From positions 1,209,069 through 1,273,068 of the forward strand of contig NZ_FREX01000001.1 in the NCBI RefSeq assembly GCF_900143565.1: DNA of 64,000 nt. Reading direction: 5' to 3'. Position 1 is the stretch's first letter, and every line of letters begins with the position of its first letter. Below the pieces are notes generated by a model. The model ran no database searches, was not told the origin of the DNA, and saw nothing but the letters and a program-made list of their open reading frames with translations. Origin of the DNA: Pseudovibrio sp. Alg231-02 (GTDB taxonomy: Bacteria; Pseudomonadota; Alphaproteobacteria; Rhizobiales; Stappiaceae). Positions 8,186-17,546 of this stretch are shown here, one piece after another. Made by a program: the position numbers and the translations under genes.

Positions 8186-9250
8186 TCACAGTTGAGTTGC
8201 GGACTTTCTAAACTGGCTTGGTGTCTCCCCTGTCCATTGCTTAAATGCCCTTCGAAACACCCTTGGATCCGAGTAGCCGAGCTCTGCTGCGATCTGTTCA
8301 GATGACAAGCGCGACCATAAGAGCAGCTCCATGGCTTGCGACTGGCGGATCTGCGAGAGGATATCGCGGAAGGAGACTTGAAAAGCGGCTAGTTTGCGCC
8401 GAAAACTACGTTCACCCATGGAGAACCCACCCGCAATTTCTTCGATTGATGGGTTGCTTTTCAGGCCACGGCGGACTTCTTCCTCCACGGTTTTAAGGAA
8501 ACCCAGACGGTTGCTTTCTTCCTGCATCATGCCTGCCAGAAGTGTTTCAACTTCCTGCACAACAAACCGGTCTGCGGTTGCCAGCGGGCGTTGCAGGTGC
8601 TCTGCGTCAAAAAATATTGCATTTCGTGACGCATCAAACCTGACAGATGGTCCGAGTGCCTCCTGATAGAGGCTTTTCTTTGCTGGTGGTGCCTGCATCA
8701 TCTCAATACGCTGAATGGCTTGCTTGCTTCCTGTTGTGAAGCGGACAACGCCTACCATGGCGGCAAACAGTTCCTGCACGAAGAACGTGAGCAACGCTGG
8801 CTCATGGAACCGGCTGCGCGCAATCATCGTGATTGCATTATCGGTTGCAGGTTCCAGATCAATCTCCAGCATGCTTCCGGTCAGGCGGTGGTACTTGATG
8901 CCGAACTCAAGCGCCGCTCTTCCCGTTGCACTTGCCATAACGCCAAGACTGACGAGCCCGAGAGAGGTGATGGACTGACGGTGGCCGACAGCAAGGCCGA
9001 GGCTTTCATCTCCCGTCAACGCCAGTGCCTTGAGGATAATGAGACGGCTCTGCTGATAGGTCAGGCGGGCCTCGTGAGACAGAAACACCGAGGGGTCAGT
9101 GTTTTGGCTCAGGAATGTGTTAGGCAGCACCTTTTCTGCGGCGATGCCGCGCTGCTCCAGCTCCTGCAACAGATAGCGCAACAGGTGCGGTGGAACCTTT
9201 GAATGCTGCGCCACTTCTGGCGGTGCCAACTGGCCAAATTCAGAATGCAT
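8186..9250 (-). CDS. AraC-family transcriptional regulator (VirS-like architecture)
   Basis: 354 aa from the ATG at 9250, chosen because GGGAGAGG lies just upstream; an in-frame start at 9298 is possible. Residues ~30-220 resemble the long N-terminal ligand-binding domain of the OruR/VirS type (PF12625), e.g. LGLVSLGVMASATGRAALEFG. The last ~100 residues are the double helix-turn-helix (SIEEIAGGFSMGERSFRRKLA and LGYSDPRVFRRAFKQWTGETP). It diverges from the monooxygenase/SDR pair and is the obvious candidate to control it; the ligand is unknown. Confidence 0.88.
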   Translation of the reverse strand: MHSEFGQLAPPEVAQHSKVPPHLLRYLLQELEQRGIAAEKVLPNTFLSQNTDPSVFLSHEARLTYQQSRLIILKALALTGDESLGLAVGHRQSITSLGLVSLGVMASATGRAALEFGIKYHRLTGSMLEIDLEPATDNAITMIARSRFHEPALLTFFVQELFAAMVGVVRFTTGSKQAIQRIEMMQAPPAKKSLYQEALGPSVRFDASRNAIFFDAEHLQRPLATADRFVVQEVETLLAGMMQEESNRLGFLKTVEEEVRRGLKSNPSIEEIAGGFSMGERSFRRKLAAFQVSFRDILSQIRQSQAMELLLWSRLSSEQIAAELGYSDPRVFRRAFKQWTGETPSQFRKSATQL

Positions 9251-9396
9251 GCCCTCTCCCAAAGCAGTCATGCTACGGAAACACGGGAGTGACCGCAAGA
9301 TATGACCGAATTTGTCCGCCCTACGTCCGTATATGTCCTTCTAAACCTGCCTCCTCTTGCCGTAGGGTAAGATTTTCACAGTTCGGGGAGGGAACG

Positions 9397-10779
9397 GTGG
9401 AGATTGTAGATAGGGGTGACGCGGTTTGCATTGCTGGTGCAGGCCCGGCGGGGCTTGTGATGGCCCGGGCATTACAGCACAACGGCATCGAATGGGATCA
9501 GTTTGACCCAAACCCGGATGTGGGTGGTCTCTGGGACATCAAGCACGATGGTACAGCCATTTATGAGAGCGCGCATTTTATCAGCTCTCGCAGCTTGTCT
9601 GGCTTTGCGGATTTTCCGATGCCAGACCATTTCGCAGATTATCCCAAACACACCGAAATCCTGAAGTACCTGCGCGACTTCGCAGAGGCTTATGGGCTGC
9701 GTGAGAAGATTACCTTCTCAACCAAGATCGAAAAACTGGCCAAGACTGAGAAGGATCGCTGGCAGGTTCATCTCTCCAACGGGGAGTGCCGCGAGTATAA
9801 GGCCGTGGTTTGCGCTACGGGCTCGCAATGGCAGGCCAACATGCCGGAGCTGCAAGGCTCCTTTGATGGTGAGATCCGCCATAGCCAGACTTACAAGAAC
9901 ATTCGTGAGTTTGACGGTAAGCGCGTGCTGGTGATTGGAGCGGGCAACTCCGGCTGTGATATTGCCTGTGACGCGGGTGTCTTGGGGGAGAAGGCCTTCA
10001 TCTCCATGCGGCGCGGCTATTACATCATTCCCAAGCATGTTTTTGGCATGCCTGCGGACGTGTTTGCTGATGGTGGCCCTGATCTGCCTGTCTGGATGAT
10101 ACGCCCGTTCTTCACGCTGTTGCTGCGTATGTTCAATGGTACGCTGCAACGGTTTGGCATTCCCAAACCGGATCATAAGCTGTTCGAGACCCATCCTTTG
10201 CTCAACACTCAACTGGTGCATTCATTGCAACATGGTGATGTGACTGTGAAGCCGGATGTGGACCATCTGGATGGCTCATACGTGGTGTTTAAAGATGGCA
10301 GCCGGGAAGAGATTGACCTGATCCTGTGCGCGACCGGGTTCAACCAGCAGCTGGACTTTGCGGGTGAGTATTTCAGCTATGAGGGCGGACGGCCCAAGAT
10401 GTTTATTCAGGCAGCCTCCCGCGAGCACAAAAACCTGTTTGGCATCAGCTATATCGAGACCAACTCCGGCGCCTACAAGCGGTTTGACTATATGGCTGGG
10501 CTGGTTGCCAACTATCTGAAGGACCAGCAAGACAATCCATCTCGTGCCAGCCAATTGGACGCAATCATCCGCAGTGAAACGCCGGATCTTTCTGGTGGCA
10601 TCCACTTTTTGAAGACGGACCGCCATGCGGGTTATTGTGATGCCACAGCGCACACCAAGTATGTGAAGAAGCTTTACAAGCGGATGGGCTGGACCTTCCC
10701 GGAGGAAATTCGCTTCAAGCGGGCTGCACCTAAGCCAAAGGGTTCACCGAGCGCAAAGAAAGCGGAGGTGGCAGCATGA
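9397..10779 (+). CDS. Flavin-containing monooxygenase (FMO/BVMO-type)
   Basis: 460 aa from a GTG at 9397, preceded by GGGGAGGGA. The start fits because the FAD fingerprint AGAGPAG then falls at residues ~13-19. A second dinucleotide (NADPH) motif, VIGAGNSGCD, is near residue 185. Between them FDGEIRHSQTYK matches the FMO motif FxGxxxHxxxY exactly. LCATGFN near residue 312 is the usual ATG(F/Y) motif. The family oxygenates soft nucleophiles or ketones with NADPH and O2; the substrate is unknown. The stop overlaps the SDR start (ATGA), so the two are coupled. Confidence 0.9.
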   Translation: MEIVDRGDAVCIAGAGPAGLVMARALQHNGIEWDQFDPNPDVGGLWDIKHDGTAIYESAHFISSRSLSGFADFPMPDHFADYPKHTEILKYLRDFAEAYGLREKITFSTKIEKLAKTEKDRWQVHLSNGECREYKAVVCATGSQWQANMPELQGSFDGEIRHSQTYKNIREFDGKRVLVIGAGNSGCDIACDAGVLGEKAFISMRRGYYIIPKHVFGMPADVFADGGPDLPVWMIRPFFTLLLRMFNGTLQRFGIPKPDHKLFETHPLLNTQLVHSLQHGDVTVKPDVDHLDGSYVVFKDGSREEIDLILCATGFNQQLDFAGEYFSYEGGRPKMFIQAASREHKNLFGISYIETNSGAYKRFDYMAGLVANYLKDQQDNPSRASQLDAIIRSETPDLSGGIHFLKTDRHAGYCDATAHTKYVKKLYKRMGWTFPEEIRFKRAAPKPKGSPSAKKAEVAA

Positions 10780-11696
10780 GCACTTATCGTTTTCAGGGGC
10801 GTACGGCGGTGATCACTGGTGGTGGTGGAGACATTGCCGGCCACATCGCCACGCGTTTGCATGAGCGGGGAATGAACCTCGTGCTGGCCGACAAAAATGG
10901 CCGGGCTGCGCGGGAACTTCAGGCCCGGCTGGATAACCTGCGGGTTCATGTGTTTGTGGGAGATCTGACACAGCGCGAGGAGATGGAACGTCTTTTGCGC
11001 GAGGTGGAAGAGAACTTTGGCGTGCTGGATGTACTCATCAACAATATGGCGATCACCAAGGTTGATCGCTTTCATGAGCGCACGCCAGAGAGCATTGAAG
11101 AAGAGATCACCATCAACATGATCGCACCGTTGCTGCTAAGCCGATTGGCTGTGCCTTATCTGCTGAAGGGCGATGATCCACGTATCATCACAACCACCTC
11201 TCTTGGTGGCATACAACCGCTTCGCGAAACACCTATTTATGCAGCGACCAAGTTTGGACTGCGTGGTGCCATGCTTTCGTTTGCGCTGGATGAAGACCTG
11301 CATGGCATCAAGGTGAGCTGCGTTCTGCCCACGGCCACAGATACTTACATGCTGCGGCAGGAAGCGTTAGAAGGTGGCAGCGTGCTTAATTTCATCGATG
11401 AACCGCAATCGCCCAGCGTGGTGGCTGATCAGTTCGTGAAGCATCTGGAAAAACCATGTTTGGAGCGTTACCCAAAAGCCAGCGACTCCTGGCTGACACG
11501 TCTGGCCATGCTGTTACCCAACATGATGCCTCGTATTCTGCCGTTCTTTGAAAAGAAAGGACGACGAGGCATGGCCAAATATGTGGCTTCACTACGCAGA
11601 CAAGGGCTGCTGGTGGAGGTTGACGGCAAGCTTTATCAGCGGCAACGGCTTTATCTGGACAAGCCGGAAATGGAGCAAGAGCTGGAGAAGAGCTGA
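10776..11696 (+). CDS. Short-chain dehydrogenase/reductase
   Basis: 306 aa classical SDR. It has the nucleotide motif TGGGGDIAGHIA near residue 14, LINNMAI (NNxA) near 88, a Ser in the ITTTSLGG strand, and the catalytic YAATK near 155. The Asp after strand 2 (LVLADKNGR) suggests NAD preference. It carries an extra ~50-residue C-terminal tail after the core. It overlaps the monooxygenase by four bases; a monooxygenase plus alcohol/ketone dehydrogenase pair would fit stepwise oxidation of one substrate, which is inference. Confidence 0.88.
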   Translation: MSTYRFQGRTAVITGGGGDIAGHIATRLHERGMNLVLADKNGRAARELQARLDNLRVHVFVGDLTQREEMERLLREVEENFGVLDVLINNMAITKVDRFHERTPESIEEEITINMIAPLLLSRLAVPYLLKGDDPRIITTTSLGGIQPLRETPIYAATKFGLRGAMLSFALDEDLHGIKVSCVLPTATDTYMLRQEALEGGSVLNFIDEPQSPSVVADQFVKHLEKPCLERYPKASDSWLTRLAMLLPNMMPRILPFFEKKGRRGMAKYVASLRRQGLLVEVDGKLYQRQRLYLDKPEMEQELEKS

Positions 11697-11885
11697 GTGC
11701 CAACGACAGACTGCCAAGAATAAATGCAAGACGCATATTCCTGTAAGGCAAAACGCAAATCACATAACTCAAAGACCTGAGTGTCCTAACTGGCCCCATC
11801 GTCACATGCAGGATGTCTTAAATGTCACAGTGCACGCATAAGTAGGCCTCTATGGTTGGCATCTAATCTATAACATTGGTGCCTT

Positions 11886-12863
11886 ATGCCTATTTCGAAT
11901 TTAGCCTCATCACCGATCCCCTCCTCCAGTGAACAGGTGCATACTGCGCCTGATGTTCGTCCTTCTGACGCTCAGGAGGTAACTCAGCCGCGTGCAGAAC
12001 CTTCGAAGGACAACAAAACGGGGTATTTCTACGCACCGTTCGCCTCTGACGATATACTCAAAATGGTTTCTGGCACCAATTTATCGAGGGACAAGGCAGG
12101 CAAAGATTTGCGCTCTCTTATTGTTGCGACAAACGCTGACAAGGCTGAACTCGAAATACAGAAGTATCAACTCGCTGAGAAAATGTACCAAGAAGCTGGT
12201 GATCTTGCCTCTGGTTTTAACTCCTACATGGCGGACAATGATCTCTCAGAAGATGGCTTCATAGCCGCGTGTGGTCCTGATAAATTTGAAGACATGCTGA
12301 GTGCTGCAAGTGATCATGCATGGCGTGCTGATGCACTATTGCGAGTCAACGTAATCAGTAACGAGGAAACGGGCATCCTGAGTACGCTGAAAAAGGGCGA
12401 AGACAAGCTCTATATTGCAGGACATGGACTACAGGGTGCAGCAGGTATTACTTCAAAAACGAGCTCAAGCGAAAATGGCTACAAAGTTGCATGGTCTCAA
12501 GACATAGCCAAAGAACTTGCGCATGGAGGGTTAAACAAGTCCTTTTCAGATATTCGCGTGGTATCATGCTTTGGTGCAGATGCGCGATTGCCTACATCTT
12601 TCGCGCCAGAAGATTTGGCAATCGCATCCGAAACAAAAATTAATAGTTTTCTGTTCATCGAAGTAGACAGAGAACAGGCATTTGCTCAATACTTAGCGAA
12701 TGACCTTAAGAAGGCTGGTTTTGAACACCCAGAGGTTTCTGGCTACCATGGCGCAGGAAAAGGTTACTCCGATGACACTCATAATTACCAATCCCTTTCC
12801 ACAACACACGGCGAAGAAATGGTAAGAAGTTCATCCGTGCGTCAGGTTTTCATTCCGGTCTGA
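11886..12863 (+). CDS. Putative effector-like protein with caspase-like (clan CD) His/Cys pair
   Basis: 325 aa, no family recognised with certainty. Residues 1-45 are rich in Ser, Pro and Gln and look disordered, like the secretion leaders of type III effectors. A helical segment covers ~50-165. From 173 the chain reads KLYIAGHGLQGAAG (His180), then SDIRVVSCFGAD (Cys228) after a 48-residue gap. A hydrophobic strand ending in HG and another ending in SC is the clan CD cysteine-peptidase pattern (caspase, gingipain, MARTX C80). A late SGYHGAGKGY element follows. The gene looks more AT-rich than its neighbours and stands alone. No secretion apparatus is visible; function and secretion are inference. 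Confidence 0.6.
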   Translation: MPISNLASSPIPSSSEQVHTAPDVRPSDAQEVTQPRAEPSKDNKTGYFYAPFASDDILKMVSGTNLSRDKAGKDLRSLIVATNADKAELEIQKYQLAEKMYQEAGDLASGFNSYMADNDLSEDGFIAACGPDKFEDMLSAASDHAWRADALLRVNVISNEETGILSTLKKGEDKLYIAGHGLQGAAGITSKTSSSENGYKVAWSQDIAKELAHGGLNKSFSDIRVVSCFGADARLPTSFAPEDLAIASETKINSFLFIEVDREQAFAQYLANDLKKAGFEHPEVSGYHGAGKGYSDDTHNYQSLSTTHGEEMVRSSSVRQVFIPV

Positions 12864-12871
12864 ATTCGCGT

Positions 12872-14185
12872 CTAAAGCCTGTCCCGCAGGCTGTAGTAGA
12901 GCATGCCCAGAACCATCAGGGGCCATCGTAAATGGCGGCCACCGGGGAAGGCGTGGGTTGGGACTTTTTCCAAGATGTCAAACCGGCTGGCTTGCCCGTC
13001 GATCGCTTCTGCCATGAGCTGACCTGCCAGTGTTGCCATGGCGACACCATGACCGGAGAAGCCGCTGGCGTTGAGCATGTTGGGGGCGAGTTTGGCGAAG
13101 TATGGCATGCGGTTGAGCGTGATGCCCAGCGTTCCGCCCCAGCCGTATTCGATGGATACGTCCTTGAGCTGCGGGTAAACCTGCAGCATAGGTTTGCGGA
13201 CGAAGGCCTTTATGTCGCGCGGGAACTGGAAGCTGTAGCTTTCCCCTCCCCCAAACAAGAGACGGTTGTCTGCGGACAGACGGTAGTAGTTGATCACGAA
13301 CCGAGAGTCTGCCACGGCTACATCATTGGCGATCAGTGAGCGGGCCAAATCTTCGCCCAGTGGTTCGGTGGCAATGATGTAATTGTTGATGGGCATGACT
13401 CGCGCCGCGACGCGCTTCTCAAGGCTATCAATATAACCGTTGCAGGCAAAGACCACGTAGCGGGCAGTGACTTGTCCATTGGCGAGCTTCAACTTAGCTG
13501 GCTCGCCCTTTTCGACCTCCAGCACCTCTGACTTTTCAAAGATCTGCACGCCAGCATTCTGGCAAGCCTCAGCAAGACCCAGTGCGAAGTTGAACGGATG
13601 CAGATGAGCTGCCCCCATATCCAGTGTGCCACCATGATACGCCGTTGTATCGAGCATCTCTTGTATTTCGGCAGAGTCTACGAAGCGAAGTTCTTCGTAA
13701 CCGTATGTGTTTGCCAGCTTTTCGGCATAGGCCTTACTGTGGTTCACATAGCTTTGTTTGTGATCTGCGTGGAGAATTCCCGGTTTCAGGTCGCACTGGA
13801 TCTGGTGTTTTGCAATGAGATCTTTCGTCAGGAACTTGGCGGTTTCAGCAAGGTTCCAGAGTTCTTTGGCACACTCCAGACCAACAAGACTTTCCAGCTC
13901 GTCCTGATCTTTCCGCTGGCCGCTGCCGAGTTGACCGCCGTTGCGGCCTGAGGCTCCCCAACCAACACGGTGAGCGTCGAGAAGATGGACTTTGTAACCA
14001 CGTTCAGCCAGATGCAACGCAGAAGACAGGCCTGCATAACCAGCGCCGATGACGCAGACGTCGCAGGTATGCTCGCCTTCCAGTGCGGGAAAGGAGAGAT
14101 GCTTGTTTGCGGTCGCGGTGTAGTAGGAGGCTGGGTATTGGCCTGCCTTATCATTGGCGTGAAGAAAGCCTTGGGAAATAGCCAT
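12872..14185 (-). CDS. puuB: FAD-dependent oxidase, gamma-glutamylputrescine oxidase-like
   Basis: 437 aa DAO-family flavoprotein. It has the FAD motif VIGAGYAGLSSALHLAERG near residue 45, GASGRNGGQLGSG near 78, and the C-terminal ASGFSGHGVAMATLAGQL. PuuB enzymes oxidise gamma-glutamylputrescine to the aldehyde in putrescine catabolism. The best fit is PuuB or a close amine-oxidising relative. A glutamine amidotransferase gene lies upstream on the same strand, as often seen in polyamine loci, but puuA, puuC and puuD proper are absent here. Confidence is high for the family and moderate for the substrate. Confidence 0.82.
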   Translation of the reverse strand: MAISQGFLHANDKAGQYPASYYTATANKHLSFPALEGEHTCDVCVIGAGYAGLSSALHLAERGYKVHLLDAHRVGWGASGRNGGQLGSGQRKDQDELESLVGLECAKELWNLAETAKFLTKDLIAKHQIQCDLKPGILHADHKQSYVNHSKAYAEKLANTYGYEELRFVDSAEIQEMLDTTAYHGGTLDMGAAHLHPFNFALGLAEACQNAGVQIFEKSEVLEVEKGEPAKLKLANGQVTARYVVFACNGYIDSLEKRVAARVMPINNYIIATEPLGEDLARSLIANDVAVADSRFVINYYRLSADNRLLFGGGESYSFQFPRDIKAFVRKPMLQVYPQLKDVSIEYGWGGTLGITLNRMPYFAKLAPNMLNASGFSGHGVAMATLAGQLMAEAIDGQASRFDILEKVPTHAFPGGRHLRWPLMVLGMLYYSLRDRL

Positions 14186-14246
14186 ATAAGTCCTTGAGAA
14201 GGCTCAGGTTGCAAACCCGAGCCTCTTAAACAGCGCAGGGCAACAG

Positions 14247-14987
14247 TTAGTGCCCTTCTTGCTTTTCTTTCACTGCTGCCTGCTGAATGAAGTTTACGAT
14301 CATGTGTGCGACCTCTCCAATTTGCATGGGCGCTTCCGAGGAGGCGATTGCATGATCGGCGATGTCTTCAGGCAGCGTGTCACCCCGGCGTTCCTTAAAC
14401 AGGGCTACTGAGTAGTCCTTGTTGAACTCCGGATGCCCTTGTAGCGTGAGCGCCCTGCCCTTGTAATCGATCGCTGCAAACTCGCAGAAATCTGAGGACG
14501 CGATGACCTCTCCATCTGCTGGCAGTTTTGTCACCTGATCCTGATGATAGGCTTCAATGGAAAAACTGGTCAGGCCCTCTGGCACCCAATTGGGATTTTC
14601 CAGGACATAGTAAGTGAAGACGCCACAGCCCCAGCCTTTGTTGGACTTTTCAGCTTTACCGCCCAGCGCTTCTGCAAGGATCTGATGTCCGAAGCAAATG
14701 CCGACAATTGGCACGTGCTCGTCATAGGCCGTTTTCAGAAATGTCTTAAGCCGGTCGATCCACTCAAGATCATCATAGACACCGTGCTTGGAGCCGGTGA
14801 TCAGCCAGCCGTCGCAGTCATGAACGTTTTGAGGCAGTTGGCCATCCACCACAGGGTAAGACATGTAATGCCAATTGCCCCCCTGATCCTTCAGGAGCGT
14901 TTCGAACATTGACGGGTAATCACCGAATGTCTTGCTCAGGTTCTCGGGTGGTCGGCCAACTTCCAGAATTCCAAGTTTAAAGGTCAA
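14247..14987 (-). CDS. Class I glutamine amidotransferase-like protein
   Basis: 246 aa from the TTG at 14987, which has GGAG six bases upstream (a TTG at 14999 is less likely). The nucleophile elbow is VGICFGHQILAEALGG (Cys near residue 97), and the His-Glu part is LQGHPEFNKDY. This is the stand-alone GATase1 family (GuaA-like/YfeJ-like) rather than the PuuD fold. It probably hydrolyses a gamma-glutamyl amide; its position before a puuB-like gene suggests polyamine metabolism. That link is contextual only. Confidence 0.82.
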   Translation of the reverse strand: MTFKLGILEVGRPPENLSKTFGDYPSMFETLLKDQGGNWHYMSYPVVDGQLPQNVHDCDGWLITGSKHGVYDDLEWIDRLKTFLKTAYDEHVPIVGICFGHQILAEALGGKAEKSNKGWGCGVFTYYVLENPNWVPEGLTSFSIEAYHQDQVTKLPADGEVIASSDFCEFAAIDYKGRALTLQGHPEFNKDYSVALFKERRGDTLPEDIADHAIASSEAPMQIGEVAHMIVNFIQQAAVKEKQEGH

Positions 14988-15103
14988 AGAGCACTCCAAA
15001 ATTCAAAGAGGCAAATGCCGCATAATACATCTGATTGGACTACTCAGTTATATCCTGTCGGCTTTGCCTCTGTAAACTCTTGGAGGCCACTTCAGGCAAA
15101 ATC

Positions 15104-16018
15104 TCATACCGCTCTTTTGGGCTGTCTCAGTGAGATCGGCTTGTTCAGCTGGAAAGCGGGTAAATGGCTGATGGCCTGCTTCAGAGCTTCCCGTTCCGGT
15201 GTTGCCTCAAAGTCAGGGAGCAGCTCATCAAACCGTGTTTTATCCATCCAATGCGGGGTATCCCAAAGATAGCGCATTTCTAAAAGGTGTTTTGCCATGG
15301 GCCAGAAAGGTCGGCTCAGACGGATCAGCCACCAGCTGAACTGTTTGATGCTCACATTCTGTTTGGTGACTTCTGTGAGTGCTTTGCGGAGTTCATTCCC
15401 CGTCCACGTGTAACCGGGGAATGAGATGTCTTCATAGGTGTTCAACTGGTCTCGCATTTCCAGCAGTTGGACGGCAGCACGCGTCATATCCGGCAAATAC
15501 GCCCATGCGTGGGGTATATCGGTCTTGCCGGGATAGATGAGCTTCCCCTTCTCCAGCTTGGTGGACATGATCAGGTCAAACCAGTTGCCGCTGGCGGAGG
15601 TGTCGATGAAGTCTCCAGCTCTGAGCAAAATGGTCTGCACACCTGATGTTTTGTAGAGGCGTTCCAGTTCTATTCTGATCACACCTAGTTCGTTGGTTGC
15701 TTTTTGAGGTGTTTGCGGGCCAATGGGAGAGCTCATGTTTGGGCCGAAGCAGTAATTGTTGCCCGGGATGATGACTGTGGCTTTAGCATGTTTGGCTGCT
15801 TCAATCACCTTGTGGGTGAAGGGCAACACATCCCGCTTCCAGTGCGGATATTGTGGATTTGCGCCATTCACAATGACATCAACACCTTCTGCAGCTTTTT
15901 TCATGTTTTGGTTTGCACGATCAAAGGCGCGGGTTTCCCAGCCTGCAGCTTCTAACTGCTCAGTCATGTTTTTTGAAAATCTGCCAGAGGCACCTAAAAT
16001 CAAAGCTACGGGTCTCAT
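15104..16018 (-). CDS. NAD(P)-dependent epimerase/reductase-like Rossmann protein
   Basis: 304 aa from the ATG at 16018, which has AGGAG seven bases upstream. The N-terminal motif VALILGASGRFSKNM is an extended-SDR nucleotide site, but the catalytic YxxxK is not in its usual form (NYCFGPN occupies that area), so it may be an atypical SDR of the NmrA/nucleoside-sugar-epimerase group. The substrate is unknown. It diverges from a LysR regulator 146 bases away, the classical regulator-target arrangement. Confidence 0.75.
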   Translation of the reverse strand: MRPVALILGASGRFSKNMTEQLEAAGWETRAFDRANQNMKKAAEGVDVIVNGANPQYPHWKRDVLPFTHKVIEAAKHAKATVIIPGNNYCFGPNMSSPIGPQTPQKATNELGVIRIELERLYKTSGVQTILLRAGDFIDTSASGNWFDLIMSTKLEKGKLIYPGKTDIPHAWAYLPDMTRAAVQLLEMRDQLNTYEDISFPGYTWTGNELRKALTEVTKQNVSIKQFSWWLIRLSRPFWPMAKHLLEMRYLWDTPHWMDKTRFDELLPDFEATPEREALKQAISHLPAFQLNKPISLRQPKRAV

Positions 16019-16049
16019 GACCGCTCCTGTCCAATACTCTTTTCCAAAT

Positions 16050-16100
16050 CGCATATTCTTATCCGAACATCGGTAGTCACGTTTTGGGAATACGCTTTAG
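16050..16100. repeat. Intergenic palindromic repeat, copy A
   Basis: The stretch containing TATCCGAACATCGG and ending AATACGCTTTAG aligns along its length with the element at 38370-38413 and more loosely with 61051-61107. It lies between the divergent Rossmann and LysR genes. I know similar TATCCGAAAACCGG elements from other Hyphomicrobiales intergenic regions. Confidence 0.6.
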
Positions 16101-16164
16101 ACACGATAGTAGGCGCTCTATTTCCTATGTAAATTCGAATGAAATGCAGGTATGATATTCAATT

Positions 16165-17061
16165 ATGAATAGAAGACTACATCATCTTTCCTGGGATCTC
16201 ATTGGTGTTTTTGTAGCGGTTGCGGAGACAGGTAGTCTTTCAGCTGCAGCCAAGAAGATGAACCAGAGCCAACCGACAATTGGGCGACAAGTGAAGGCGA
16301 TTGAGGCGGAGCTGGGCGTCTCGTTGTTTTACCGTCATCAGCGCGGGCTTGGCTTGACAGAGGATGGGGAAGCGTTGCTGCCCCACGCCAAGGCTATGCA
16401 TTCTGCGGCAGCTCAGTTTCTGCTACATGCAGAAGAGCGCAAGCAAAGCGGTTTTGCTGGGCCTGTGCGTGTCACCGCCAGTCAGGTGATCTCTCATTAT
16501 GTGCTGCCAAAGCTTATTGCAGAATTTCGGCAGAACTACCCTGAGATCCAGATTGAGCTTCTCCCTTCTGACGATGCGCAAAACCTGTTGTTTCAGGAAG
16601 CTGACATCGCAGTGCGCATGTTTACGCCGACGCAGCTGGATATTGTTGCCAAGAAGATTGGCGAGACACCATTGGGGCTTTTTGCAAGCCGCGCGTTTGT
16701 AGAGCGGGTTGGCATGCCGAGCACAAGAGAGGAACTCTTAGCGCTTGATTGGATCGGGTACGACAGGTCTGACCTGATCCTGCGCGGCATGCAGGAAGCT
16801 GGCCTGAACGTGGACCGGGACTTCTTTAGTGTGCGGTGTGATGACAGGGTGACTTACTGGGAATTGGTGCGTGCTGGATGTGGGGTTGGTCTTGGTCAGA
16901 TTGGAATCGGCCTTGAGGATGACAGCCTTGTGCGCCTTGATCTGGAGGACCCATTGCCTGCTTTGCCTGTTTGGCTGGCTTCTCCGCACACTCTCAAGCA
17001 AATTCCACGCATAAAGCTGTTTTTTGATTTCTTAGCCGGGAAACTGCCTAAGCTATTGTGA
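16165..17061 (+). CDS. LysR-family transcriptional regulator
   Basis: 298 aa. The N-terminal winged helix is clear: ETGSLSAAAKKMNQSQPTIGRQVKAIEAELG at residues ~18-48 (the core being AAAKKMNQSQPTIGRQVKAI). From ~90 on it has the two-lobed effector-binding domain. It is divergent from the Rossmann-fold gene at 15104-16018 and is likely to regulate it and itself. The ligand is unknown. Confidence 0.9.
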   Translation: MNRRLHHLSWDLIGVFVAVAETGSLSAAAKKMNQSQPTIGRQVKAIEAELGVSLFYRHQRGLGLTEDGEALLPHAKAMHSAAAQFLLHAEERKQSGFAGPVRVTASQVISHYVLPKLIAEFRQNYPEIQIELLPSDDAQNLLFQEADIAVRMFTPTQLDIVAKKIGETPLGLFASRAFVERVGMPSTREELLALDWIGYDRSDLILRGMQEAGLNVDRDFFSVRCDDRVTYWELVRAGCGVGLGQIGIGLEDDSLVRLDLEDPLPALPVWLASPHTLKQIPRIKLFFDFLAGKLPKLL

Positions 17062-17546
17062 TTGAGAGGTTCTGGGTGCTGAACCTCACTGGTCCCGTGT
17101 TTTACCCCTAAGAATGCATGGGATAACTTGCCGTAGGGGAAATTATCCCACTATCCCCTTTCGTACACACGCTCACTCTCAAACTTTCGGATATGTTGGT
17201 TTGGAGAGAAACGCTGTGTTCATTGGGAAACTTGCGATTCCGGACAATCAGAATTTTAAGGCGCTGATCTTATAGCGAATGCCTTGGTAAATACACTCCT
17301 GCTATTTTTGCCCCTTTATTTGACAGTACAAGTTCCCGAGATTGCCACATTTTACTCAGGGTGTTTTCTTAGATCCCACAAGAACACCGAAACTTCTTAG
17401 CGGGAACTGAGAGATTACTTGATACCTGTAATGCGTTGTATCTCCTAACCTTTCTGCTTCTCGCAAGAAGACCAAACAAAGCGTGGCCCCTCGAAAAAAC
17501 AAATAAATGAAACTGCGATTACTGTCATAAATCAAGGGAACACGCC
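17062..17546. other. Gap between LysR gene and type I secretion operon
   Basis: 485 bases without a convincing gene. It holds a possible weak terminator for the LysR gene (GAGGTTC/GAACCTC, 17066-17087) and a GGGATAA/TTATCCC inverted repeat (17120-17149). The rest presumably contains the promoter of the ABC transporter operon; no operator was recognised. Confidence 0.5.
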
